64,000 nt of DNA from Paraburkholderia diazotrophica (lineage in GTDB: Bacteria > Pseudomonadota > Gammaproteobacteria > Burkholderiales > Burkholderiaceae), in the NCBI RefSeq assembly GCF_900108945.1, contig NZ_FNYE01000021.1, positions 1 through 64,000 on the forward strand, written 5' to 3'. The position numbers and the translations under genes were made by a program. The notes beneath the pieces are model-generated. The model worked only from the letters and a program-made list of their open reading frames with translations. It was not told the DNA's origin and made no database searches. This document shows, one piece after another, positions 27,358 to 35,932 of this stretch (positions within the stretch are counted from its first letter, which is position 1; every line of letters begins with the position of its first letter).

Positions 27358-27711
27358 GCTCGGTCGCGGGTAGTGCGGCGCAAAGCTCGCCGCTGTGACG
27401 AAGATCCAGTTTGCCCAAAGTATAAGTCGTGTACTCCGGGCAAAGCATCAAATGTCATGTGAATGCCGACCGTTTGCAGGCAAATAAAGGTGAGAAAGTG
27501 TAAAGCCGCGGATGCCCGTCGAACAAAGGGAGATGTCCACCAGGGTTGGCGCTTTAGCTGCCGGCTGGAGTTGGTGCTTTCGCACTTACCAGCCCCATGC
27601 AGAGCACTTGCCCTGGTCCCGTGCAAATCTGTCGGCCAGAGTTGCCGGTTCAACGCCTTGCCCTGGTCCCATGCACGATCATTGCGATCATGCGGCCGCC
27701 ACCTTCATTCG
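27358..27711. other. Intergenic region with dispersed repeat
   Basis: About 350 bp between two minus-strand genes. The right part is occupied by the dispersed repeat at 27562–27677. The left part should carry the promoter of the DUF748 gene. No open frame with coding character was seen. Confidence 0.6.
27562..27677. repeat. Dispersed intergenic repeat, copy A
   Basis: Shares ordered blocks with the element at 48103–48195: CGGCTGGAGTT, a hairpin GTGC-TTTC-GCAC, CAGCCCCATGCAGAG, CCAGAGTTG and TCCCATGCACG. This copy also has an internal duplication: CTTGCCCTGGTCCC(A/G)TGCA occurs at 27607–27625 and again exactly 50 bp later at 27657–27675. Confidence 0.75.
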
Positions 27712-29130
27712 CTATTGACGCACGACGGCGGGCGGCGCCCAGGTCCCATCGCTCGCTTCCGGCTTCGGCGCATAGAGACGCAGCACGAGCTGGAAATCGC
27801 CGCGCGGGGCGGGCAGCCAGTTCGCTGCCTTGCGCGGCCGCACCGATGACACCGTCACGTCGATCGAGCCGTCGCGATTGCGCCGCACGCCCGCCCTGTC
27901 GCCGACGGCCGCATGCGCGGGCGCGCTTTCGCCGAGCGCCCCGTCCTTCGTGTAGGCCGTGACCGACCAGAAGCCGCGCACGGGCGGCACCTGCCTCGGT
28001 GCGAAATGCATCACATAGCGGTTCGCGCCGTTCAGCGCGTGGCCGTCGCTATCGAGCGACACGCTCGCGCGCACTTCGTCGTCCTTCGTACCGATGCCCG
28101 GCTGTGCATAAGACGCATACGCGCGCAACGCATAGTCGGGACCGTAGCTGCCGACGCCATCGCCGAACCAGCTCCAGCCGTTGCCCATCAGCATGTTGGT
28201 CGGCGGCGTCGCGACGCGCGCATGGCCGTCCGCGAGACCGCCCGCGATCGCACCCGTCGCCGACGACGGCAACTCGACAGGCTCGTCCGGCTGCACGCCG
28301 AGGTCCGCGAGAAATTTGAGTGCGTGCGGATCGGCGGGCGAAGGCGGATTGTCGGGCAGCAGTTGCGCGACGCGATCGAAGAAGCCTTTCGCATCGAGCG
28401 CGCCGACCTGGTCGGCGGGCGAGCCCGATGCACCCGTATCGGCGGAGAGGCTGCGCGGCGCGACGGAAGCCGCGGACGCGTCACCCGTATAGACGCTCAG
28501 CGGCGCCACGCGGATGCCGCGCTGCACCTTGCGCACCGCCGTCAGGTCGTGCGCGCCGCTGGTCTGGATACGCACGTCGAGCCACACATTGCGGGTCGGC
28601 GCGTCGATGCGCTTTACGCCCTTCGGCAGATCGCCCTTCCAGTCGGGCTTCGCGAACGCGACCATCTGCGCCTTGACGCCCGTCGCGCGGGAGGCGCCCT
28701 GCGAAGCCGTCGTCGACCACAGCACGTTGGTCCACATGTCGAGCGCGCGCGCGTCGACGTAGCGCCCCGGCGACGCAGGCAGCGACACGATCACCGGCTC
28801 GTCGCCGACGTCGAGCCATGCGGTCGAATCGAGCGTATCGATGCCGGGCGTCGCCGGATTGTGCGCGCCGACGGGCGGCAGCGCCGTCGCGTGGCGCACC
28901 GTGTTGATGGGCGCCTGGCCCGGGCCCATACCGACGGCGGCATCGCGCGCCGTGCCCATCAGCACGAGCGGATACGCAAAAACGTAGGAATCGGCAACCT
29001 CGTCCTTGATCCATCCAGTAGGCTTGGGCGCCACGGTAGGAGTCGACGAGCAGCCGGCAAGAAGTGCAACGCCTGCGAGCGCCGCGCAGGCAAGGCGAAA
29101 CGGAAACTGTTCTCGGCGATTTTTTATCAT
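27712..29130 (-). CDS. DUF1254/DUF1214 lipoprotein
   Basis: A 472-residue predicted lipoprotein; the signal ends in LLAGC with the lipidated cysteine near residue 27, supporting the start at 29130. The N-terminal DUF1254 domain (about 45–190) has DSYVFAYPLVLMG and DTLDSTAWLDVGDEPVIVSLP. The C-terminal DUF1214 domain (about 370–465) has FAPRQVPPVRGFWSVTAYTKDG and ending PKPEASDGTWAPP. Such proteins are widespread, envelope-located and functionally unassigned. Monocistronic; the 270 bp upstream (29131–29404) hold the promoters of this gene and the divergent PaiB-like gene. Confidence 0.92.
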   Translation of the reverse strand: MIKNRREQFPFRLACAALAGVALLAGCSSTPTVAPKPTGWIKDEVADSYVFAYPLVLMGTARDAAVGMGPGQAPINTVRHATALPPVGAHNPATPGIDTLDSTAWLDVGDEPVIVSLPASPGRYVDARALDMWTNVLWSTTASQGASRATGVKAQMVAFAKPDWKGDLPKGVKRIDAPTRNVWLDVRIQTSGAHDLTAVRKVQRGIRVAPLSVYTGDASAASVAPRSLSADTGASGSPADQVGALDAKGFFDRVAQLLPDNPPSPADPHALKFLADLGVQPDEPVELPSSATGAIAGGLADGHARVATPPTNMLMGNGWSWFGDGVGSYGPDYALRAYASYAQPGIGTKDDEVRASVSLDSDGHALNGANRYVMHFAPRQVPPVRGFWSVTAYTKDGALGESAPAHAAVGDRAGVRRNRDGSIDVTVSSVRPRKAANWLPAPRGDFQLVLRLYAPKPEASDGTWAPPAVVRQ

Positions 29131-29404
29131 TCGATGAACCGCGGTCCTGGATGTATCTCTCGGGCCAGGACCGACTAGGTCCGCCGAGCCCCCGCTCGCG
29201 TCAACCCGCCGCATTGTCCTGACATTGCTTTTCTGAGATCGGGTTTTATCTTATCCGCGACGCGGCGGCAAGCTATAAGGCACGAACGTGAACGTTGCGT
29301 TGCATTTTGAGATACGGTTGCGGTTTTGGGCGCGCTTTTAAACGCACTTTCGAGCGTCACCGTCCTGAGCGTCACCGTCGCCGCCTTTTACCCGGAGCCG
29401 AGTC

Positions 29405-30049
29405 ATGTACATTCCCGCCCATTTCGAAGAGAACCGTCTCGAAGCTCTCCATCGGCTGATCGCCGACTATCCGCTCGGATCGCTTGTCACCGTCGGCCCG
29501 AACGGGCTCGACGCAAACCACGTGCCGTTCGAATTCGATGCCGGCAAAGGCCCGCACGGCACGTTGCGCGCGCACGTCGCGCGAGCGAATCCCGTCTGGC
29601 AGGAAGTGGCCGAACGGCCGGATGCGCTCGTGATTTTCCAGGGACCGAGCGCGTATATTTCGCCGACGTGGTATCCGAGCAAGCACGAAACGCATCGCCA
29701 GGTGCCGACGTACAACTACATGGTCGTGCATGCGCATGGCCCGATCGTGGTGCGCGACGACGAGGCGTTCGTTCGCGGCCTCGTCGCGCGGCTCACGCGC
29801 AAAATGGAAGCGGGCGAACCGGTGCCGTGGAAAATGGGCGACGCGCCCGCCGACTACATCTCGCAGATGCTGGGCGCGATCGTCGGCATCGAGATCGAGC
29901 TCACGAAGCTGACGGGCAAATGGAAGCTGAGCCAGAACAAGGCTTCCGCCGACCGGCGCGGCGCCGCCGACGCACTCAACGAACGCGACAGCGACGAGCA
30001 GCGCGCCGTCGCCGACGCGATGCTGGCCGCGCCGCCCAATCTCGATTGA
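29405..30049 (+). CDS. FMN-binding PaiB-like protein
   Basis: A 214-residue protein of the PaiB/FMN-binding split-barrel family, annotated in other bacteria as a negative transcriptional regulator. Signatures are MYIPAHFEE at the N-terminus, GLDANHVPFEFD, GPSAYISPTWYPSKHETHRQVPTYNYMVVHAHG and IVGIEIELTKLTGKWKLSQN. GGAG lies 7 nt before the ATG. It precedes copA on the same strand, but copA has its own promoter, so linkage may be incidental. DNA binding is not demonstrated by the sequence; a flavin-dependent enzyme is equally possible. Confidence 0.9.
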   Translation: MYIPAHFEENRLEALHRLIADYPLGSLVTVGPNGLDANHVPFEFDAGKGPHGTLRAHVARANPVWQEVAERPDALVIFQGPSAYISPTWYPSKHETHRQVPTYNYMVVHAHGPIVVRDDEAFVRGLVARLTRKMEAGEPVPWKMGDAPADYISQMLGAIVGIEIELTKLTGKWKLSQNKASADRRGAADALNERDSDEQRAVADAMLAAPPNLD

Positions 30050-30080
30050 CGACATCGCAACAACCGATTCTCGACAGTCC

Positions 30081-30111
30081 TTGACCTTCCCATCATGGGA
30101 AGGTCGATACT
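30081..30111 (+). promoter_or_regulatory. CueR-type copper-responsive promoter of copA
   Basis: A −35 TTGACC (30081–30086) and −10 GATACT (30106–30111) are separated by 19 bp, the long spacer characteristic of MerR-family control. Between them lies a perfect palindrome with 10-bp arms, ACCTTCCCAT-C-ATGGGAAGGT (30084–30104), matching CueR operators. It excludes upstream start codons for copA near 30081. Confidence 0.93.
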
Positions 30112-30155
30112 GGCTCCATCAAGCACTTATGCGCCGTAACTGGAGCCCCGCCGCC

Positions 30156-32693
30156 ATGACCGATCTCGCCACACCGCGCGCCGCCGACACTTCTCGCGTC
30201 GACGCGAAAACCGCCGAACTCGACATCCGCGGGATGACCTGCGCGTCATGCGCGCTGCGGGTCGAGAAGGCGCTCGCGAAAGTGCCGGGCGTCTCGGCCG
30301 CATCGGTGAATCTGGCGACGGAAAAGGCCAGCGTCGAGGCCGACGCCTCCGTTGCCGTCGATACGCTGGTCGCCGCTGTGCGTAAGGCGGGCTATGACGC
30401 GCAAGCCGTGGAGGAAGCGCCGCTGTCCGCAAGCGATGCCGCAGCCACGAGCACCACGAGCGCAGAACTCGCGATCGGCGGCATGACGTGTGCGGCGTGC
30501 GCGCTGCGCGTCGAAAAGGCGCTCGCGAACGTCCCGGGCGTGACATCGGCGTCCGTCAATCTCGCGACCGAAAAGGCCGCCGTGACGACCAACGGCGCGG
30601 TCGGCATCGACCAGCTGATTGCGGCTGTCACGAAAGCCGGCTATCAGGCGACACCGCTCGCGACGGACGCTGCCGACGCCGGCACCGCGCCCGCCGCTCG
30701 CGACAAGGACGCCCTCGCGCGCCAGGCCGTGCGCCGCGAGCTGGGCGCCGTCGTGCTCTGCGCGCTGCTGACGCTGCCGCTCATCGTCCCGATGATCGTT
30801 GAACCGCTTGGCCTCGACGCGATGCTGCCCGCCTCGTTGCAACTCGCGCTCGCCACCGTCGTCCAGTTCGCGTTCGGCGCGCGCTTTTACCGCGCCGCGT
30901 GGAAAGCCGTTCGCGCCGGCTCGGGCAACATGGATTTGCTGGTCGCGCTCGGCACGTCGGCGGCGTATGGCGTGAGCGTCTATCAGATGGCGCTCCATCC
31001 CGGCGACACGATGCATCTCTACTTCGAAGCGTCGGCCGTCGTCATTACGCTGGTGCGCTTCGGCAAGTGGCTCGAAGCGCGCGCGAAGCGTCAGACCACC
31101 GACGCAATCCGCGCGCTCAACGCGCTGCGGCCCGATCGCGCGCGCATCGTCGTCGGAACGCAGGAGCTCGAGGTGGCGCTTGCGCAGGTGCGCGTCGGCA
31201 TGATCGTCGCGGTGCGGCCGGGCGAGCGCGTGCCCGTCGACGGCGCCGTGCTGCAAGGCCGCACGCATATCGACGAATCGCTGATCACGGGCGAAAGCCT
31301 GCCCGTGCCTAAGCAGCCGGACGACCGCGTGACGGCGGGCTCGATCAACGGCGAGGGCGCGATCACGGTGACGACGACGGCCATCGGCGCGGAGACGACG
31401 CTCGCGCGGATCATCCGGCTCGTCGAGACGGCGCAGGCGGAGAAGGCGCCGATTCAACGGCTCGTCGATCGCGTCAGCGAAATCTTCGTGCCGGCGATTC
31501 TCGCGATCGCGCTCGTCACGCTGACGGGCTGGCTGCTGACGGGGCACGACGCGGAAACGGCCATTCTCAACGCGGTCGCGGTGCTGGTGATCGCGTGTCC
31601 ATGCGCGCTCGGTCTCGCGACGCCGACGGCGATCATGGCGGGCACGGGCGTCGCCGCGCGTCACGGCGTGCTGATCAAGGATGCGCAGGCGCTCGAAATC
31701 GCGCATCAGATCCGCGTGGTCGCATTCGACAAGACGGGGACGCTGACGGTCGGCCAGCCGTCGGTGACGGCTTTCGACGCGGCGCCGGGCATCGACCGCG
31801 CGCAAGCGCTCGCGCTGGCGGCCGCCGTGCAGCGGCATAGCGATCATCCGCTTGCGAAGGCGGTCGTGAAATCCTTTGAGGCAGCACCGGATGCGCAGGC
31901 CAGCGCGACCGTGCTGCCTGCGTCAGGCGAAGCGCGCGCCGTCGCGGGGCGCGGCGTGGAAGCTGACATCGGCGGGGAAACCGTCGCGATCGGCAGCGGC
32001 CGCTGGCTGCGCGAACTGGATGCCGCGCTGCCGCCCGCGCTCGCCGAGCGGGCACGCGAACTCGAAGCGCAAGGCAATACCGTGTCGTGGCTGATAAAGC
32101 GCGGCAACGCGGACGCATCGACGGATGTCCTCGCACTGATCGCGTTCGGCGATACGTTGAAGCCGGGCGCGCGCGCCGCCGTCGAACGCCTGTCGCGGAT
32201 GGGCGTGACGAGTGCGCTCGTGACGGGCGACAACGAAGGCAGCGCGAAAAGCGTCGCGGCCGCGCTCGGCATCGACGAAGTGCACGCGCAGGTGCTGCCG
32301 TCCGACAAGGCGCGTGTCGTGCACGACCTGAAGATCCGCACGTCGAGCGTCGTCGCGATGGCGGGCGACGGCATCAACGATGCGCCCGCGCTCGCCGCCG
32401 CCGACATCGGCATCGCGATGGCGACGGGCACCGATGTCGCGATGCACGCGGCGGGCATCACGCTGATGCGCGGCGATCCGGCGCTCGTCGCCGATGCGAT
32501 CGACATCTCGCGGCGCACGTGGCGCAAGATCCGGCAGAACCTGTTCTGGGCGTTCGTCTACAACCTGATCGGCATTCCGCTCGCGGCGTTCGGGCTGCTG
32601 AATCCGATGATCGCGGGCGCGGCGATGGCGTTTTCGAGCGTCAGCGTCGTGACGAACGCGCTACTGCTACGAACGTGGCGTTCGTCGCGATGA
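30156..32693 (+). CDS. copA: Copper-exporting P1B-type ATPase
   Basis: An 845-residue Cu+ efflux pump of the inner membrane. Two N-terminal metal-binding domains carry GMTCASC (Cys 29 and 32) and GMTCAAC (near 112). The translocation motif is CPC at 481–483, the phosphorylation site DKTGT near 525, the actuator loop TGES near 380, SDHPLAKA and the hinge MAGDGINDAP near 735. The start at 30156 is chosen because it lies downstream of the CueR-type promoter and has GGAG 10 nt upstream; ATG at 30129 is an alternative. No cueR gene adjoins it in this window. Confidence 0.96.
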   Translation: MTDLATPRAADTSRVDAKTAELDIRGMTCASCALRVEKALAKVPGVSAASVNLATEKASVEADASVAVDTLVAAVRKAGYDAQAVEEAPLSASDAAATSTTSAELAIGGMTCAACALRVEKALANVPGVTSASVNLATEKAAVTTNGAVGIDQLIAAVTKAGYQATPLATDAADAGTAPAARDKDALARQAVRRELGAVVLCALLTLPLIVPMIVEPLGLDAMLPASLQLALATVVQFAFGARFYRAAWKAVRAGSGNMDLLVALGTSAAYGVSVYQMALHPGDTMHLYFEASAVVITLVRFGKWLEARAKRQTTDAIRALNALRPDRARIVVGTQELEVALAQVRVGMIVAVRPGERVPVDGAVLQGRTHIDESLITGESLPVPKQPDDRVTAGSINGEGAITVTTTAIGAETTLARIIRLVETAQAEKAPIQRLVDRVSEIFVPAILAIALVTLTGWLLTGHDAETAILNAVAVLVIACPCALGLATPTAIMAGTGVAARHGVLIKDAQALEIAHQIRVVAFDKTGTLTVGQPSVTAFDAAPGIDRAQALALAAAVQRHSDHPLAKAVVKSFEAAPDAQASATVLPASGEARAVAGRGVEADIGGETVAIGSGRWLRELDAALPPALAERARELEAQGNTVSWLIKRGNADASTDVLALIAFGDTLKPGARAAVERLSRMGVTSALVTGDNEGSAKSVAAALGIDEVHAQVLPSDKARVVHDLKIRTSSVVAMAGDGINDAPALAAADIGIAMATGTDVAMHAAGITLMRGDPALVADAIDISRRTWRKIRQNLFWAFVYNLIGIPLAAFGLLNPMIAGAAMAFSSVSVVTNALLLRTWRSSR

Positions 32694-32769
32694 CTCGCGG
32701 CGACTCTGCGGCTAAAGGCGGCGAGCGTCTCCAGGCCGTGCGGCCACGCGTCGTCATCGTGCGCCGCGC

Positions 32770-33435
32770 CTAGAACTCGACGTCGAGTTCGTCGATTTCG
32801 TCGGCTTCCTTCTGCGCGTCGGCGATCCACTGCTGCATCTCGGGCAGCGCGAGAATGCGCTGCCCATACGCGACGATGTCGGGATCGAGTTGCACATCGT
32901 AGGTCACGAAGCGCGTAACGACGGGCGCGTACATCGCATCCGCTGCGCAACGCTCGCCGAACAGATACGGCCCGCCATATTGCTCGAGGCACTCGCGCCA
33001 GATCGTCACGATACGTTCGATATCGGACTGCGCGCGCGCCCATACCTTGAAGCCCGGAAAGTGCGCTTTCAGATTCATCGGCAACGCCGAGCGCAACGAG
33101 CCGAAGCCCGAATGCATTTCACCGCAGATTGCGCGGCAGTGCGCGCGCGCCTTACGGTCCTTCGGCAGCAGCCCTGCTTCGGGCCGCACTTCGTTCAGAT
33201 ACTCGGCAATCGCGAGCGTGTCCCACACCTTGATGCCGTCGTGCACCAGACAGGGCACGAGAATCGACGGCGACAGCAGCAGCAGTTCGGCGCGCGCGGC
33301 GGGATCGTCGATGGGGACGACGACTTCTTCGAACGGCAGGCCGCTGAACTTCGCGAGCAGCCAGCCGCGCAGCGACCACGACGAATAGTTGCGGCTGCTG
33401 ATCGTCAGCGTGGTGTTAGCGATCGTCTTGGCCAT
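32770..33435 (-). CDS. Glutathione S-transferase family protein
   Basis: A 221-residue cytosolic GST. The thioredoxin-like N-terminal domain has the catalytic-type serine region SSRNYSSWSLRGWLL, the cis-proline loop SILVPCLVHDG and WDTLAIAEYLNEV. The C-terminal all-helical domain follows from about residue 90. The ATG at 33435 has GAGGAG upstream. It stands alone, convergent with copA; no substrate is suggested by context. Confidence 0.9.
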   Translation of the reverse strand: MAKTIANTTLTISSRNYSSWSLRGWLLAKFSGLPFEEVVVPIDDPAARAELLLLSPSILVPCLVHDGIKVWDTLAIAEYLNEVRPEAGLLPKDRKARAHCRAICGEMHSGFGSLRSALPMNLKAHFPGFKVWARAQSDIERIVTIWRECLEQYGGPYLFGERCAADAMYAPVVTRFVTYDVQLDPDIVAYGQRILALPEMQQWIADAQKEADEIDELDVEF

Positions 33436-33689
33436 GTCTCGCTCCTCAATGGAACTTCGCACCGTTCGCTGCTCCTTGCGGTGCGCGTCGCGATGCACGA
33501 TGCCGTGCGTGCGCGCACCAACACGCGGCGAAACAGGCACCTTGCGCAAAGCGGTGCAAGTGCTATGCCAATGATAGCGGCGCGCGTTTTGTTAAATATC
33601 GCTCCGCCGGGCCTGTAGCGGACGCCATTGGCATATGACTTGCCTCTCATCCCGCTCAGTGTGTTCAATTCTGCTGATGCGCGAAGGCC

Positions 33690-35072
33690 ATGAATCCGTT
33701 CGCTTATCCGGCGTACCAGGCGTTCGCCAACCTGATGCTGCCTCTACGGCACAACGCTTCGCTCTTGCGCGGCGCGCTCGACGCGTGGCCCGACTACGCC
33801 GGCACGCCACACGGGCGGACGCTGCGCGCATCGGCCGATCTGCTGTCGCTTGCGGGCCTCACGCATGCGCGCCCGCGCTTCGGCATCGATTCCGTCGATG
33901 TGTTCGGACAGGCCGTCGATGTCGTCGAAGAAGCGGCGCAGTCCACGCCCTTCTGCACGCTGCTGCATTTCCGCAAGCGCGCTTCGTACGATGTGCCGCA
34001 GCCGCGCGTGCTGATGATCGCGCCGATGTCGGGCCATTTCGCGACGCTGTTGCGCGGCACGGTGCGCACGATGCTCGCCGAGCACGACGTCTACATCACC
34101 GACTGGCACAACCCGCGCGACGTGCCGCTATCGGCGGGCCGCTTCGGCTTCGACGAGTTCGTGCAGCACGTGATCGATTTCACTGAGACGATCGGCGCAG
34201 GCGCACATCTGCTGGCCGTGTGTCAGCCGACCGTCGCAGCGCTCGCCGCCGTCGCGCTGATGGCCGCCGACGATCATCCCGCGCAGCCCGCGAGCATGAC
34301 GCTGATGGCGGGCCCGATCGACACGCGCGTGAACCCGACCCGCGTGAACGAGCTCGCGAAGAGCAAGCCCATCGAGTGGTTCGAAAAGAACATGATCAGC
34401 TCGGTGCCCGTCGGCTTTCAGGGCGCGTTCCGGCGCGTGTATCCGGGCTTCGTGCAGTTGAACGCGTTCATGTCGATGAACGCCGGGCGTCACATGGAGG
34501 CGTTCGAAACGATGTATCACGAATGCGCGAAGGGCGACCCCGACAAGGCCGACGCGATCCGTTTCTTCTACGAAGAATACTTCGCGACGATGGACCTGAC
34601 CGCGGACTTCTACCTGGAAACCGTCGATACCGTCTTTCAGCGGCATGCGCTGCCGCTGCGCGAACTCGAAGTGAAGGGACGGCGCGTCGAGCCCACGAAG
34701 ATCCGGCGCACCGCGCTGCTGACGGTGGAAGGCGAGCGCGACGATATCTGCGCGGTCGGACAGACGCTTGCCGCGCAGGACATGTGCGACAGGCTGCGCC
34801 CGTATCTGAAGACCCATCATGTGCAGACGGGCGTCGGCCACTATGGGGTGTTCAACGGACAGCGCTGGGAACAGCAGGTGTATCCGCGCATCCGCGCTGT
34901 CATTCACGACAACGAGCCGCGCGCGGTGCCTTCGGGTGCGCACGGCGCGCGAGTGTCGTTGACGCTCGGGGCCGCTTCGGCATCGCAAGTGGCATGGCCT
35001 GCGGGCACGACGCCCGCTGCCGCCGAAGCCGCCGATGCCGATCAGTCTTCCGACGAGACCGCTGCGGAATGA
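33690..35072 (+). CDS. phaZ: Intracellular polyhydroxyalkanoate depolymerase
   Basis: A 460-residue enzyme that mobilises stored polyhydroxybutyrate granules. It matches the PhaZ type with a cysteine nucleophile, here C178 in LLAVCQPTVAAL, and C-terminal histidine in GVGHYGVFNG. Other family segments are HFRKRASYDVPQPRVL, HDVYITDWHNPRDVPL and FFYEEYFATMDLTADFYLETV. The last 50 residues are an Ala-rich tail not typical of the family core. Monocistronic. Its presence implies that the organism makes PHA. Confidence 0.94.
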   Translation: MNPFAYPAYQAFANLMLPLRHNASLLRGALDAWPDYAGTPHGRTLRASADLLSLAGLTHARPRFGIDSVDVFGQAVDVVEEAAQSTPFCTLLHFRKRASYDVPQPRVLMIAPMSGHFATLLRGTVRTMLAEHDVYITDWHNPRDVPLSAGRFGFDEFVQHVIDFTETIGAGAHLLAVCQPTVAALAAVALMAADDHPAQPASMTLMAGPIDTRVNPTRVNELAKSKPIEWFEKNMISSVPVGFQGAFRRVYPGFVQLNAFMSMNAGRHMEAFETMYHECAKGDPDKADAIRFFYEEYFATMDLTADFYLETVDTVFQRHALPLRELEVKGRRVEPTKIRRTALLTVEGERDDICAVGQTLAAQDMCDRLRPYLKTHHVQTGVGHYGVFNGQRWEQQVYPRIRAVIHDNEPRAVPSGAHGARVSLTLGAASASQVAWPAGTTPAAAEAADADQSSDETAAE

Positions 35073-35109
35073 GCGCAACTGCCTCTGTCGTCGGGTCGCG
35101 TGCCGATCG

Positions 35110-35724
35110 TCAGGATGTCGGACGGATCATCTGGAACATGTCGCCGATCTGCGCGTAGTCGGCGCGATAGCCCGCGCGCATGATCGGCTGCGCGGCGTGC
35201 GTGTCGAACAGGCCGTCTTTCAGATACTCGCTGCGGATATGCACGCCGACCACCTGGCCGAGCGCGAGCCAGTTGTCCATCGGCTTGCCGTCGAGATCAT
35301 GCAACTGGACGACTTGCAGCAGCTTGCATTCGAGCGCCGCCGGCGATTCGCCGACATGCGGCACCGACACGTTGCGTCCCGGCGCGGGCGTGAGGCCCGA
35401 AAGCCGAAACTCGTCGATGTCGGGCGCGACGGGCGCCGACGTGCGGTTCATCTGCTCGGCGAGCGGACGCGTCGCGAGATTCCAGACGAACTCGCGCGTC
35501 TCTTCGATATTGCGGATGCTGTCTTTGCGGCCTTCGCTGCAAAAACCGATGATGGACGGAAACGTCGCAAAAGCGCCGAAGAAGCTGTACGGCGCGAGAT
35601 TCAACTGGCCGCTTGCCGCGCGCGTCGAGACCCAGCCGATCAGTCGGGGCGCAACGATCGCCTTGAACGGATCGTGAGGCAGGCCGTGACCGGCAGATGG
35701 GTCGTAGAAATAGACGTCCGACAT
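35110..35724 (-). CDS. Flavin reductase-like FMN-binding protein
   Basis: A 204-residue split-barrel flavoprotein of the flavin reductase family (DIM6/NTAB group). Recognisable parts are the N-terminal FKAIVAPRLIGWVSTRAASGQLNLAPYSFFGAF, RKDSIRNIEETREFVWNLAT and the C-terminal DNWLALGQVVGVHI. GGAAG lies 8–10 nt before the ATG. It converges on phaZ with 37 nt between the stops. The 5′ side has a 15-bp tandem repeat at 35759–35878. Confidence 0.9.
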   Translation of the reverse strand: MSDVYFYDPSAGHGLPHDPFKAIVAPRLIGWVSTRAASGQLNLAPYSFFGAFATFPSIIGFCSEGRKDSIRNIEETREFVWNLATRPLAEQMNRTSAPVAPDIDEFRLSGLTPAPGRNVSVPHVGESPAALECKLLQVVQLHDLDGKPMDNWLALGQVVGVHIRSEYLKDGLFDTHAAQPIMRAGYRADYAQIGDMFQMIRPTS

Positions 35725-35758
35725 GATGTCGCTTCCTTTGTTTCGCTTGGGTTTTGCT

Positions 35759-35878
35759 CGCTTGCGCCTGGTTTGCTTGCGTCTGGTTTGCTTGCGTCTG
35801 GTTCGCTTGCGTCTGGTTCGCTTGCGTCTGGTTCGCTTGCGTCTGGTTTGCTTGCGTCCGGTTCACTCGCTTCCGGCT
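35759..35878. repeat. Tandem repeat, 7–8 units of 15 bp
   Basis: Seven near-identical copies of (C/T)GCTTGCGTCTGGTT occupy 35759–35863, followed by one degenerate copy to 35878. It lies between the 3-hydroxyacyl-CoA dehydrogenase and flavin reductase genes, about 35 bp upstream of the latter's start. Confidence 0.95.
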
Positions 35879-35932
35879 CTCTTGCATCTGTTCGCGATGC
35901 TCAGCGGCGCGGCGCTCCGCCGCCGCTCAGCG

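Noticed and set aside
30081..30155. Upstream start of copA
   Set aside because: The frame is open to 30081, but this DNA is the −35, operator and −10 of the copA promoter.
35297..35887. Gln/Asn/Thr repeat protein on the minus strand
   Set aside because: It reads the 15-bp array and then continues out of frame through the flavin reductase gene.
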